The position numbers and the translations under genes are program-made. This document shows, one piece after another, positions 15,291-23,484 of a DNA stretch of 64,000 nt (the first letter of the stretch is position 1; each line of letters starts with the position of its first letter). Under the pieces are notes generated by a model. That model searched no databases and was not told the DNA's origin. It was given only the letters and a program-made list of their open reading frames with translations. Origin of the DNA: Crocinitomicaceae bacterium (GTDB lineage Bacteria > Bacteroidota > Bacteroidia > Flavobacteriales_D > Crocinitomicaceae). Location of the stretch: assembly GCA_021325675.1 (NCBI GenBank), contig JAJTCM010000001.1, forward strand, positions 620,001-684,000, in the 5' to 3' direction.

Positions 15291-17303
15291 TTACTCCAGG
15301 TAAAGGATCATTCCTTTCTGATAATCAATCGTATAATCAAAAGTAAATGATTTTGACTGGTTTTTCGGAAGAACGGTTTCCCAGGTAATGATACCGGTAT
15401 TGTCGTCCAGCTTTCCTCCGCTGTAATCGCCGCGCTTCACCTTGATATCATCGTTGGTTGAAACCGGGAACTGGTCTTTGATCAGCAAAGGAATTTCCGC
15501 GCCACCATTGTTTTTGACCTTGATTTCCCAGGCAACCTCGAATTTTTGGCGTGAGCCGATCGCGCGGTTTTTACTTTTTTCTGTGATCCGTGTCCGCAAA
15601 GCCTGCAATTTAGCATCTTTCCCCATAGAGAAAGAAAGCGTATCTTTCGTGGAATTGACATCTACATAAGATTTCCCGATAAACGTGCCGTCAAAGTAAA
15701 TGTTGGATTCCCCGCTCAGTAAATTTAGCTTCTCCCAGCCCGAAACCTGCGCAACGAGATAAACCGCCGGATCGATTTTCGGAACTGTGTGGTATTCGTA
15801 GCTGGATGGCAGCTCATAGGTGGAAATCTGCACCCGCTGGTCAATTCCGTCGCTGGCTATCGAGAATTTAGACTGGATCTGGTATTCGACACGTAAATCT
15901 TTTTGAACTACCTGTGTTGCAACATTGGCAGCAAAATCAGCTTCTGTGGCTGCACCTCCAATCGTTTGGTACAGTTCTTCCTTGCTTTTGCGCTTCTCCC
16001 CTTTTTTGCGGATGGATTTCGTATCCATCACCATCACTTCCTCCAGGGCAACGTTTTGGCTTTCTTCATAACCACTATAATATTCCGCATCCTGCGACAT
16101 GATCTCACCATTGACCGTATTCATATCGTATACTGATTGAGGTCTTTCAAACACAAGGTCATTCGGCATCAGGAAAAACTTGATGTACGGAGCATTTACG
16201 TATTGCTGTACACCGCTGTAACCAACGTAGCTCGCATTAAGGTAATATTCGCCTTTCGGAACGGTAATCTCGAATTTACCATCAAAATCGGTCACCACAT
16301 TCATGTTCGGAAAAGACGAAAAGTAAACTTTCGCAAAAGGCATGGATTCACCCGTGGAAGCGTCGATCACCTCTCCCCTGATTTTCTGTCCGGAATAATC
16401 AAAATTCGGGATAGTGCGTGCCTGTGTGTAGGCCGTTTGCGGATAATTATTGTAATTGAGGTACCACGGCTGCAATTCGATTTCCCGTGAATTCTGATAA
16501 GGATCGTTGGTAGAAAGCACTAAATCAATGTCTTTCCATTCAATTCCGGTCGTTTGGTTTACGAAAGCTTTCGCTTCGAGTTTTACCGGCATACCGATCC
16601 CATTGCTGCGCATGTCGTAATAAGGCGTCCAGGTTGCATTTGGTGTAATATAGGAAAGTGAAAAAGTGGCTTCGGTCGCAGCGGCAACATCCACTTCCAC
16701 GATCATTTCGGAGTAATTGATCACCGGCTTGCTGCGCTGGGCATCGATTTCCTGCGCAATTTTATTGATTTGCTTGTTCAGGTCTTCGAGCTGGCGCTCG
16801 ATTTCCGTTTCCCGCTTGGAAATCTCGACCATCCGCGCATGAATAAAGGAGTACGCTTCTTTCAATTCAGCAACAACCACGCCTTTTTCGTTTCCGCGCA
16901 GCTGGCTGTTCATTGTCAGCAGGTTTTTGTCTGTCTGCAAAATCAAATGTTCATCCCGCAGCATTTCGTCCTGGATGTAGAGCTTATCCAGCTTTGCGTT
17001 CAGCTCTCTCAGCTCCTGGTTTGAAATCCGTTTGTCTTCGTAGTTTTTACGCAGGCTTACCGACAAAATCGTCAGGTTTCCCGTAGCTTTCACCTGCATC
17101 GTATTCGGATCAAGAAAATCTGTCAGCTTTTCGAAAACAAGTGTTTGCTTGCCTGGTTTCAGGCTTTGCTTTTTGCTGTGTTCCAGCTGCGCACCCTGGA
17201 AAAACACGGTTGCTTTTTCAAGCGTAGAGGAAAGTGTGATCTCTTTTTGTGCAAAAAATACAAAAGGGCTGCACAAAGCCAAAAAAATAACGGATTTTAT
17301 CAT
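15291..17303 (-). CDS. MuiA/DUF4139 family protein, upstream copy
   Basis: 670 residues, the paralogue of the gene at 13220-15220 with the same order: signal peptide (about 1-18), DUF4140-like segment, coiled coil (about 95-190), inserted carboxypeptidase-regulatory-like domain (about 305-375) and DUF4139-type C-terminus. The two differ strongly only in the signal peptide and in a linker at about residues 385-455. Here the linker is acidic then basic (MSQDAEYYSGYEESQN, then RKKGEKRKSKEE) and carries VALEEVMVMDTK, similar to the segment after carboxypeptidase-like domains in TonB receptors. The signal peptide predicts an envelope location. Function unknown; the pair may form hetero-oligomers through the coiled coil (inference). 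Confidence 0.85.
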   Translation of the reverse strand: MIKSVIFLALCSPFVFFAQKEITLSSTLEKATVFFQGAQLEHSKKQSLKPGKQTLVFEKLTDFLDPNTMQVKATGNLTILSVSLRKNYEDKRISNQELRELNAKLDKLYIQDEMLRDEHLILQTDKNLLTMNSQLRGNEKGVVVAELKEAYSFIHARMVEISKRETEIERQLEDLNKQINKIAQEIDAQRSKPVINYSEMIVEVDVAAATEATFSLSYITPNATWTPYYDMRSNGIGMPVKLEAKAFVNQTTGIEWKDIDLVLSTNDPYQNSREIELQPWYLNYNNYPQTAYTQARTIPNFDYSGQKIRGEVIDASTGESMPFAKVYFSSFPNMNVVTDFDGKFEITVPKGEYYLNASYVGYSGVQQYVNAPYIKFFLMPNDLVFERPQSVYDMNTVNGEIMSQDAEYYSGYEESQNVALEEVMVMDTKSIRKKGEKRKSKEELYQTIGGAATEADFAANVATQVVQKDLRVEYQIQSKFSIASDGIDQRVQISTYELPSSYEYHTVPKIDPAVYLVAQVSGWEKLNLLSGESNIYFDGTFIGKSYVDVNSTKDTLSFSMGKDAKLQALRTRITEKSKNRAIGSRQKFEVAWEIKVKNNGGAEIPLLIKDQFPVSTNDDIKVKRGDYSGGKLDDNTGIITWETVLPKNQSKSFTFDYTIDYQKGMILYLE

Positions 17304-17341
17304 AAGGAAATTGTTTTATTTCAAAAGCCTAAAGGTACTAT

Positions 17342-18154
17342 TTAGTGTTTTACCACCAACTGTTCGGTGTAAAATTTGCCTCCCGCATTTACTTTGACGA
17401 AATAGATACCTGTTTTGTACGAAGACACGTCGATACGCGTACGCTCACTGTCAAATGCACTTTCACTGAATACGTTTTTACCGGTCGCGTCCCTGATTTC
17501 CACTTCTGTGATTTCGCTTCCGTTGCTCGTCTTTAATTGAATAAAATCAGATGAAGGATTTGGAAATACGTTTAATGAAACAGGGCTTACAGCAACAACA
17601 GGTGGCTCGGTCACATAAATGTTCTTGCAACCGATATTACAGCGGGTTATTGTGCGACAAGGTAAAATCGTCACTTCTTCCAGTTCCTCGATTTTTGCCG
17701 GGGCTTCGGTAACGGCGAGTTTATTGGTGATGTTCAGGTTTCCTGTCGCAATGTTCGTTTTGCTTGGGTTGTAGTTTGGATTATAATTTGTCAGCTCGTC
17801 CCCCGTTATCGGATCAAAGGAACGTTCACCGGTTATTAAAATGTTCGTCTGGGGCTCCCCGGCAACAACTATGCTTGGCTCTAGCGGCTTGACAGGTTTT
17901 TCACAATCTATGATACGGACAAGTTTACAGCCAATGATGGAATCGGTAAGAACAGCCGTTTTCTCTTGTTCTGTTACAGTTTTGTCCCAGCATTTAACGA
18001 CCGTAATCCCTGGCGTTTTTGTAACATCTGCTTCGTTGGTGTTTGTTTCGGTCTTATTCAGTCCACACGTAAGTATAGCAGCAGAACATTTCTGAGAAAA
18101 GGAAAGGCTTGTTACGGCACAAAATGCTACCGGGAGTAAAATTTTTGTTTTCAT
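17342..18154 (-). CDS. Small T9SS-sorted Cys-rich protein
   Basis: 270 residues. The signal peptide (about 1-20) is followed by a low-complexity region rich in Cys, Thr and Pro with paired-Cys segments (IIGCKLVRIIDCEKP; LPCRTITRCNIGCKN). The C-terminal 75 residues are a type A T9SS sorting domain (NVFPNPSSDFIQLKTSNG ... YKTGIYFVKVNAGG). No catalytic domain is seen, so it may be a structural or adhesive surface protein held by disulfides. It lies upstream of the two MuiA genes on the same strand with a gap of only 38 bases, so co-transcription is likely. Confidence 0.75.
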   Translation of the reverse strand: MKTKILLPVAFCAVTSLSFSQKCSAAILTCGLNKTETNTNEADVTKTPGITVVKCWDKTVTEQEKTAVLTDSIIGCKLVRIIDCEKPVKPLEPSIVVAGEPQTNILITGERSFDPITGDELTNYNPNYNPSKTNIATGNLNITNKLAVTEAPAKIEELEEVTILPCRTITRCNIGCKNIYVTEPPVVAVSPVSLNVFPNPSSDFIQLKTSNGSEITEVEIRDATGKNVFSESAFDSERTRIDVSSYKTGIYFVKVNAGGKFYTEQLVVKH

Positions 18155-18219
18155 ACGCTAAGAATTTAAGTTCAGGATAATGATGCTTGATACAGCCCAT
18201 TTCCATAAACGTTCAATCC

Positions 18220-18441
18220 TTATTTTTGAATGAGGGGATAAATTAGTTTTTCAAGACCGTTGATTTTGATCTCCAGCATTTGTTCCAGCTGCCTTCCCAG
18301 TGTTCCCGGGGGAAAGCCTTTTTGCTTAAACCAAACGAGATAATCTTCGGGTAAATGAATTAAAAAATGCCCCTGGTATTTTCCAAAGGGCATTTTCGCA
18401 TTCGCTAATTTGACTAATTCCACTCTTGCTTCTTCGTTCAC
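18220..18441 (-). CDS. DUF3820 family small protein
   Basis: 73 residues with GTG start at 18441, 4 bases after the stop of the upstream lysyl oxidase-like gene; no in-frame ATG gives a full-length domain. The core MPFGKYQGHFLIHLPEDYL and the following YLVWFKQKGFPPG match DUF3820, a small cytosolic family in many bacteria sometimes annotated as a quorum-sensing-regulated factor; the biochemical role is unknown. No signal peptide. Tight spacing suggests an operon with the T9SS-exported protein upstream, though the functions seem unrelated. Confidence 0.8.
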   Translation of the reverse strand: MNEEARVELVKLANAKMPFGKYQGHFLIHLPEDYLVWFKQKGFPPGTLGRQLEQMLEIKINGLEKLIYPLIQK

Positions 18442-18445
18442 GGAA

Positions 18446-20785
18446 TTAATGTTTTACGATGATTTTTTTAGTCATTTTTACGTCTCCGGTGGAAAGGATC
18501 ACGTTGTAGAAACCATTGGTAAGGTTTGTTACATCAAATTCGATCCCTGTTTCCATTGCGTTGATTTCTTTCTCCAACACTTTTCTGCCTAAGGCATCCG
18601 TAACGCTTACGCTCACTTTTTCGTCGATTTTGGATTTCAACTCAATTGCTACCGTGTTTGAAGCCGGGTTTGGCTTAACCGCGAACCCTGGCATTCCTCT
18701 TTCTTCAACTCCGGCAAGGCTCACACAACCTTCGAGCAGGTTAGCGTTTACAGGCTGGGCGTTGTTGTTCAGTAAATGAACGATAGATTCAAGGCAAATA
18801 TCGTCCCCATTCACTTCGCTGAAATAAACCCGCAGCAATGGCGTGTTCTGGAAGTTTTTCGGGATCATGCTGTCTACATAAGAAAGACCGATCACTTTTG
18901 TGCCGCCATTCTGGAACTGGGGTACGATCGGGTAAGACGCCGGATCGATCAGGTTTTCAACGTCTGCAATTTCAATTCCTGAGAAATTCAATTCGTAGCC
19001 GAGCACCCTGTTTTCAGGATTTTTGATAAATACGTCCAGGTAAGACTGGTCCATGTGCAGCTCAATGTATCCTACTTCAGCATACTGATCAAGGTTTTGA
19101 GCCGATTTCGGGAATTCGCAGGCATTGGAAGTTTGTCCCAGTGCACATTTATTGATTACAGCTGCATCCCAAACGCTGAGCATACCGTCAGCCGTTACTT
19201 CGTTGCAGCTTGTTGAAGGCAGTGAAGCAGCGAGGATCCCTGTTGTGTAAAGCCCGGCATCAGCAGACTGGACAACTAAATCCGTATTCAGGTCACCCCT
19301 GATCGCTGAACCGCCGCAATCGCCGTTGCAGTCAATCACAGAGTTTCCGTATGGGGTTCCGGCGCAATCAACGTAAGGCTCACAATCATCGAGCATTTCA
19401 TATCCTTTGTTTCCGAATTCATCCATTGTGATGCGCACACAAGCCTGTCCCCAGTTGTTCGTATAGTTTGTTTCGTAGCGGCCCAAAGCATCCGGAGACT
19501 GGTCCCAGTTTACTTTTACTGCCATGATGTATTCACCTGTGTCTACGTCTGTAATATCAATCCACTGGCAGTCAAGCCCGCTGTTGTAAATATCGCCGCA
19601 CTGCTTGGAAATCCCCATGTTGCCGCAGCTGTACTGAGGAATTCCGCCGTCGTTGCATTCCAGATCGAGTACGCAAAACCCGTTTTTATGACCGATCGGA
19701 ATGGAAGTTCCGTTTGGCTTGTATAAAATATAGTCGGCATAACCTTCATAATGGGCATGTCCGTGGCAATTCTGGAAAGTAAACTGGTCCGGGTTGTTTG
19801 TCGGGTCACCGATATAGTAATCCATGTCGCCGATATTTTTGATATGCGTATCAAATGCGAGGATCGTACGCTGGCCATAACCGGCCATACAACCTTCTTC
19901 CACCATACAGTTCGTTGCTTCCTGCTGGCGGATGTTGAGTGAATTTACAATTGCCGGCTCAACAATCATCAGGTCGGGGCCGCCTGTGCAATCCGGGCTT
20001 GGGAAATACACACAGGAATTATCGGATACGGTTGCCAGCGGGTTGTAGTTACACGCCGTAGGGTCCATGCAGCCAACTACCGGGCCTTCGTAGGATAATT
20101 CAAAATCAATTCCGCCGCCGCACATTGCGCCTGTTGCGAGACCAATACGGATCAAATATTCTGTTCCTGCCTGGAAGTAACCGTGAACAACGGCCTGGTT
20201 TCCGCAGCCCCCTTCGTTATCATCAAAAAATAAAGTACCAACGTTTGTTTCGGAAGTAATCATTCCGTTGCATTCTCCGTAGATCCAGATTTTAGTATCG
20301 CAAGCGCTTAATCCACAGGTTGAAATGTCATACATTCCGTTTTCTGCCGGTGTGAATGAATACCAGTAATTCTGCTGGGGAGCAGTGTATGTTCCTTCCG
20401 TTATAACAAGCGGCTCAGAGCAAAAAGCGCCCGGCGCACAACCGTTTGTAATCGTTGTGGACGTTGTGTACTGTCCTCCCGAGCCAATGGAAACACCATC
20501 TACCAGGACGTTAAACGACCCCTCTCCGTAAGTGCAGCAAATCCCGTCTCCATAAGAGTCAGAAATTATAAACTGCAGGCAGGCGTCTTCCGGAACACAG
20601 ATTTGGTCACTATTGAAAGTACCGCTTAAAACGGTAATCCCGTCGGCGTTTAACACCCAGGAAATTTCATCGGGATAACTATCCGGAACGATTTGAACTT
20701 CAACGAGCTTTTCACCGGCGCCGCATTGGGCCTGCAATGTTAAAGCAAAACACAGGGATAGAAAAGAGAATAGAATTTTTTTCAT
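18446..20785 (-). CDS. T9SS-sorted lysyl oxidase-like protein
   Basis: 779 residues from ATG 20785; a TTG at 20797 would add four residues ahead of the clear signal peptide (MKKILFSFLSLCFALTLQAQ). Domains in order: N-terminal Cys-rich beta domain (about 21-115), a second beta domain (about 120-233), a short GCMDPTACNYNPLA repeat (about 238-258), a lysyl oxidase domain (about 271-453), a dockerin-like EF-hand pair (about 496-548), a cohesin-like beta domain (about 570-685) and a T9SS type A sorting domain. The oxidase domain keeps the copper-binding His341-x-His343-x-His345 (CHGHAH), Lys367 (GHKNGFC) and Tyr400 (CGDIYNSGLDCQWIDITDV), the residues that form the LTQ cofactor in animal lysyl oxidase, and the YTNNW segment. 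Likely an exported copper amine oxidase acting on lysines or other primary amines at the surface; the substrate is unknown. Confidence 0.85.
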   Translation of the reverse strand: MKKILFSFLSLCFALTLQAQCGAGEKLVEVQIVPDSYPDEISWVLNADGITVLSGTFNSDQICVPEDACLQFIISDSYGDGICCTYGEGSFNVLVDGVSIGSGGQYTTSTTITNGCAPGAFCSEPLVITEGTYTAPQQNYWYSFTPAENGMYDISTCGLSACDTKIWIYGECNGMITSETNVGTLFFDDNEGGCGNQAVVHGYFQAGTEYLIRIGLATGAMCGGGIDFELSYEGPVVGCMDPTACNYNPLATVSDNSCVYFPSPDCTGGPDLMIVEPAIVNSLNIRQQEATNCMVEEGCMAGYGQRTILAFDTHIKNIGDMDYYIGDPTNNPDQFTFQNCHGHAHYEGYADYILYKPNGTSIPIGHKNGFCVLDLECNDGGIPQYSCGNMGISKQCGDIYNSGLDCQWIDITDVDTGEYIMAVKVNWDQSPDALGRYETNYTNNWGQACVRITMDEFGNKGYEMLDDCEPYVDCAGTPYGNSVIDCNGDCGGSAIRGDLNTDLVVQSADAGLYTTGILAASLPSTSCNEVTADGMLSVWDAAVINKCALGQTSNACEFPKSAQNLDQYAEVGYIELHMDQSYLDVFIKNPENRVLGYELNFSGIEIADVENLIDPASYPIVPQFQNGGTKVIGLSYVDSMIPKNFQNTPLLRVYFSEVNGDDICLESIVHLLNNNAQPVNANLLEGCVSLAGVEERGMPGFAVKPNPASNTVAIELKSKIDEKVSVSVTDALGRKVLEKEINAMETGIEFDVTNLTNGFYNVILSTGDVKMTKKIIVKH

Positions 20786-20984
20786 AATCTTTAGCAATTG
20801 GTCGTTAAATATAATGCTTTTTTGTTAGAAAGCATCGTGAGCTGATGAATTTATAACTCAAAAAATCCATTTAGGTTGCCTTCCTAAAGTAAAAAACAGT
20901 TAAGCTTTTCTTTTAAAAGGATTTACATAAACAGCTATCTTTATGTCGAAAAATAAACTTAATTTCACGGCACAATTTCCCTGC

Positions 20985-22211
20985 ATGAAACGGAACAAAC
21001 TATTTATCGCAATTATTACCGGCCTGATCCTCGGGATTGTGCTAGGCGGCGTAATTTATTACTATTACCCGGATTCCAAAGAAGGTTTCTCGAAAAACAT
21101 CAAATTACTGGGTACGATATTTATCCGCCTGGTGCAGATGATTATTGCCCCGCTTGTATTTTCAACACTGGTTGTGGGGATTGCAAAAATGGGTGATATG
21201 AAAATGGTTGGCCGCGTGGGATTAAAAGCTATGGGCTGGTTCATTACGGCGTCCCTGGTTTCGCTTTTGCTTGGACTCCTGCTTGTAAATATTATGAAAC
21301 CGGGGGTTGGCTTGGATATTGACATGACGGACACTTCAAGCGCGAAAGACCTGATTGAAAAAACGCAGGCCTTTTCCCTGGAGGAATTTGTGAAGCATAT
21401 TGTACCGAAAAGCATTGTCGAATCCATGGCAACGAACGAAATCCTGCAAATCGTGGTGTTTTCCATCCTCTTTGGTATTGCGCTTTCTTCTATCGGTGAA
21501 ATCGGCAAGCCACTGATTAACGGACTTGACACAGTTTCACATGTGGTTTTAAAAATGGTAGGCTATGTCATGTGGGTCGCCCCGATCGGCGTTTTAGGCT
21601 CTGTGGCAGCTGCCGTGGCCACTCATGGTTTCGGGATATTTTCCATGTATGCCAATTATCTCATCGCCTTTGTGATAGGGATCATTGCTTTATGGATCAT
21701 CCTGCTTTCTGTGGGTTACGCAATCCTCAAAAACAGGTTGTGGACTTTACTGCGCCGGATTCAAAGTCCCTTGCTGATTGCTTTTTCAACTACGAGCAGC
21801 GAAGCCGTATTCCCGAAATTAACAGAAGAACTGGAACGTTTCGGCTGCGACAATAAAATTGTGTCTTTTACCCTGCCCCTCGGGTATTCGTTCAACCTCG
21901 ACGGAAGTATGATGTACATGACCTTTGCCAGCGTGTTCATCGCCCAGGTGTATGGAATCGATATGCCGATAGAAAAACAACTGACGATGCTCCTTGTATT
22001 GATGCTCACAAGTAAAGGTGTTGCAGGAGTGCCGCGTGCTTCTCTGATTGTCGTTGTCGCTACCTGCTCGATGTTCGGGATCCCGCCGGAAGGCATTGCG
22101 CTCATCCTCCCAATTGACCATTTTTGTGATATGGCGCGCAGTATGACGAATGTTGTCGGTAACGCCCTCGCTACAAGTGCCGTGAGTAAATGGGAAGGGA
22201 AATTAAATTAG
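20985..22211 (+). CDS. Dicarboxylate/amino acid:cation symporter
   Basis: 408 residues from ATG 20985. An upstream in-frame ATG at 20943 would add 14 hydrophilic residues, but family members start with a short basic segment before the first helix as here (MKRNKLFIAIITGLILG), and a TATCTTTA -7-like box overlaps 20936-20943. The inner-membrane protein has about eight helices plus two hairpins. The family serine-rich hairpin shows as AFSTTSSEAVFPKL (about residues 265-278), and the substrate/sodium region as YSFNLDGSMMYMTFASVFIAQ and GVAGVPRAS. It imports C4-dicarboxylates or Glu/Asp with Na+ or H+ (DctA/GltP group); substrate not resolved. Monocistronic. Confidence 0.9.
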   Translation: MKRNKLFIAIITGLILGIVLGGVIYYYYPDSKEGFSKNIKLLGTIFIRLVQMIIAPLVFSTLVVGIAKMGDMKMVGRVGLKAMGWFITASLVSLLLGLLLVNIMKPGVGLDIDMTDTSSAKDLIEKTQAFSLEEFVKHIVPKSIVESMATNEILQIVVFSILFGIALSSIGEIGKPLINGLDTVSHVVLKMVGYVMWVAPIGVLGSVAAAVATHGFGIFSMYANYLIAFVIGIIALWIILLSVGYAILKNRLWTLLRRIQSPLLIAFSTTSSEAVFPKLTEELERFGCDNKIVSFTLPLGYSFNLDGSMMYMTFASVFIAQVYGIDMPIEKQLTMLLVLMLTSKGVAGVPRASLIVVVATCSMFGIPPEGIALILPIDHFCDMARSMTNVVGNALATSAVSKWEGKLN

Positions 22212-22303
22212 AATTGAAAATGTAAAATGAAGAATGTTGGTTTAATTTTCCATTCTCACCGCGAAGCAGCACCGAGGGTAATTCTTCATTCTCAATTATA
22301 AAA
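22212..22303. repeat. Dispersed palindromic repeat with GC-rich centre
   Basis: AT-rich arms (GAATTGAAAATGTAAAATGAAGAAT and ATTCTTCATTCTCAATT) flank a centre TCACCGCGAAGCAGCACCGA. Same family as 25249-25345, 39544-39636 and 59531-59618. It lies between the symporter stop and the FISUMP start. Confidence 0.55.
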
Positions 22304-22305
22304 TC

Positions 22306-23343
22306 ATGAAGTCATTTTTAAGCATACTCGCCCTGTTTTTATTGATCGCTTCCTGCAAGGAGAACGATGAAATCCCGAACCCCAATCCACAGGTGCTCAG
22401 CTTGTTTGCCGGAGAAGCACATGGCATTACCTGTACTTCTGCTATTATTGACGTAACGATCGCTAACCCGGGTGGAGCGGAATTGGGTAACCGGGGAATT
22501 TGCTGGAGCACCTCACCTATCCCGTCAATAGCCGACAGCGTTCAGCTTTGGGGCATGGGCGAAGGCTCCTTCTCTGTTTTGCTTGACAGCTTGCTAAGCA
22601 ATACGATCTACTATGCACGGCCTTTTGTAGTTGAAGACGAAACAACATATTACGGCAATCAAATGGTATTCACAACCAGTACGGAAAACTGCGCCCAGGA
22701 TTTTTTCAACACAAACCTAACTTACGGAACTGTATCGGATATTGACGGACACATTTACAAAACGATCCAGATCGGGAACCAGCGCTGGATGGCGGAAAAC
22801 CTGAGAACAAGCCGTTATGCGAATGGTGATGAAATCCCGGTTTATGTGGAAAACGCCGATTGGGGTAGTCAAACAGGCGGCGCAGGGATCAGCTATAACA
22901 ATCAGCCACAGCAGGATTGTTCTTACGGAAGATTGTATAACTGGTACACAACAACCGATACCCGCAATGTTTGTCCGGCAGGCTGGCACGTACCGGACTC
23001 CAACGATTGGAGAAACCTGACGATACACCTCGATCCGGCGGCTGATCTCACAAACGGCAACAATAATGCAGGTATTAAGCTGAAAACGGCAAATAATGCC
23101 TACTGGACCGAATTCCCTGAAAACCCGACTAACAGCAGTGGTTTTTCAGCCGTTACGGCCCCGGCCAGGCTGGAAGGCGGCCCATATTCCTTACCTACTG
23201 ACGCTGCCTATTACTGGTCAAGCGATGAACGCACCAATGACCGGGGCTACCAAGTTGTGTTGAACGCCGGAAGCACCAGTTTACACGTTCCGTATGCCTT
23301 TCCTAAAACAAACGGTTTATCCGTTCGCTGTATCCAGGATTAA
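22306..23343 (+). CDS. FISUMP-domain lipoprotein
   Basis: 345 residues. The N-terminal signal has a lipobox (LLIASCKEN, Cys17), so the protein is probably an outer-membrane lipoprotein. Residues about 30-125 form a fibronectin-like beta domain (YYARPFVVEDETTYYGNQ). Residues about 143-345 are the Fibrobacter succinogenes major paralogous domain: GHIYKTIQIGNQRWMAENL, CSYGRLYNWYT, CPAGWHVPDSNDW, AYYWSSDE and GLSVRCIQD. The domain is common in Bacteroidota surface proteins; it has a C-type-lectin-like fold in predictions (inference) and no proven activity. Stand-alone gene. Confidence 0.88.
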   Translation: MKSFLSILALFLLIASCKENDEIPNPNPQVLSLFAGEAHGITCTSAIIDVTIANPGGAELGNRGICWSTSPIPSIADSVQLWGMGEGSFSVLLDSLLSNTIYYARPFVVEDETTYYGNQMVFTTSTENCAQDFFNTNLTYGTVSDIDGHIYKTIQIGNQRWMAENLRTSRYANGDEIPVYVENADWGSQTGGAGISYNNQPQQDCSYGRLYNWYTTTDTRNVCPAGWHVPDSNDWRNLTIHLDPAADLTNGNNNAGIKLKTANNAYWTEFPENPTNSSGFSAVTAPARLEGGPYSLPTDAAYYWSSDERTNDRGYQVVLNAGSTSLHVPYAFPKTNGLSVRCIQD

Positions 23344-23371
23344 CTTTCGCTGATTTTTTTCTGAAAAAATA

Positions 23372-23400
23372 TTGCCGAATCAAAAAAAAGCGTAATATTG
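23372..23400 (+). promoter_or_regulatory. Candidate rho promoter
   Basis: TTG at 23372-23374 and TAATATTG at 23393-23400 (one mismatch to TAnnTTTG), spacer 18 bases, slightly short. The inferred start near 23406 would give a leader of about 80 bases before the rho ATG at 23485, long for this window. Confidence 0.35.
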
Positions 23401-23484
23401 CATCACGAAACAATCCTGTTTTGTTCAATTTCCCCCAAACGATTAACATTCAATTGTTCTTTACTTAAACCACATATTTTATTT

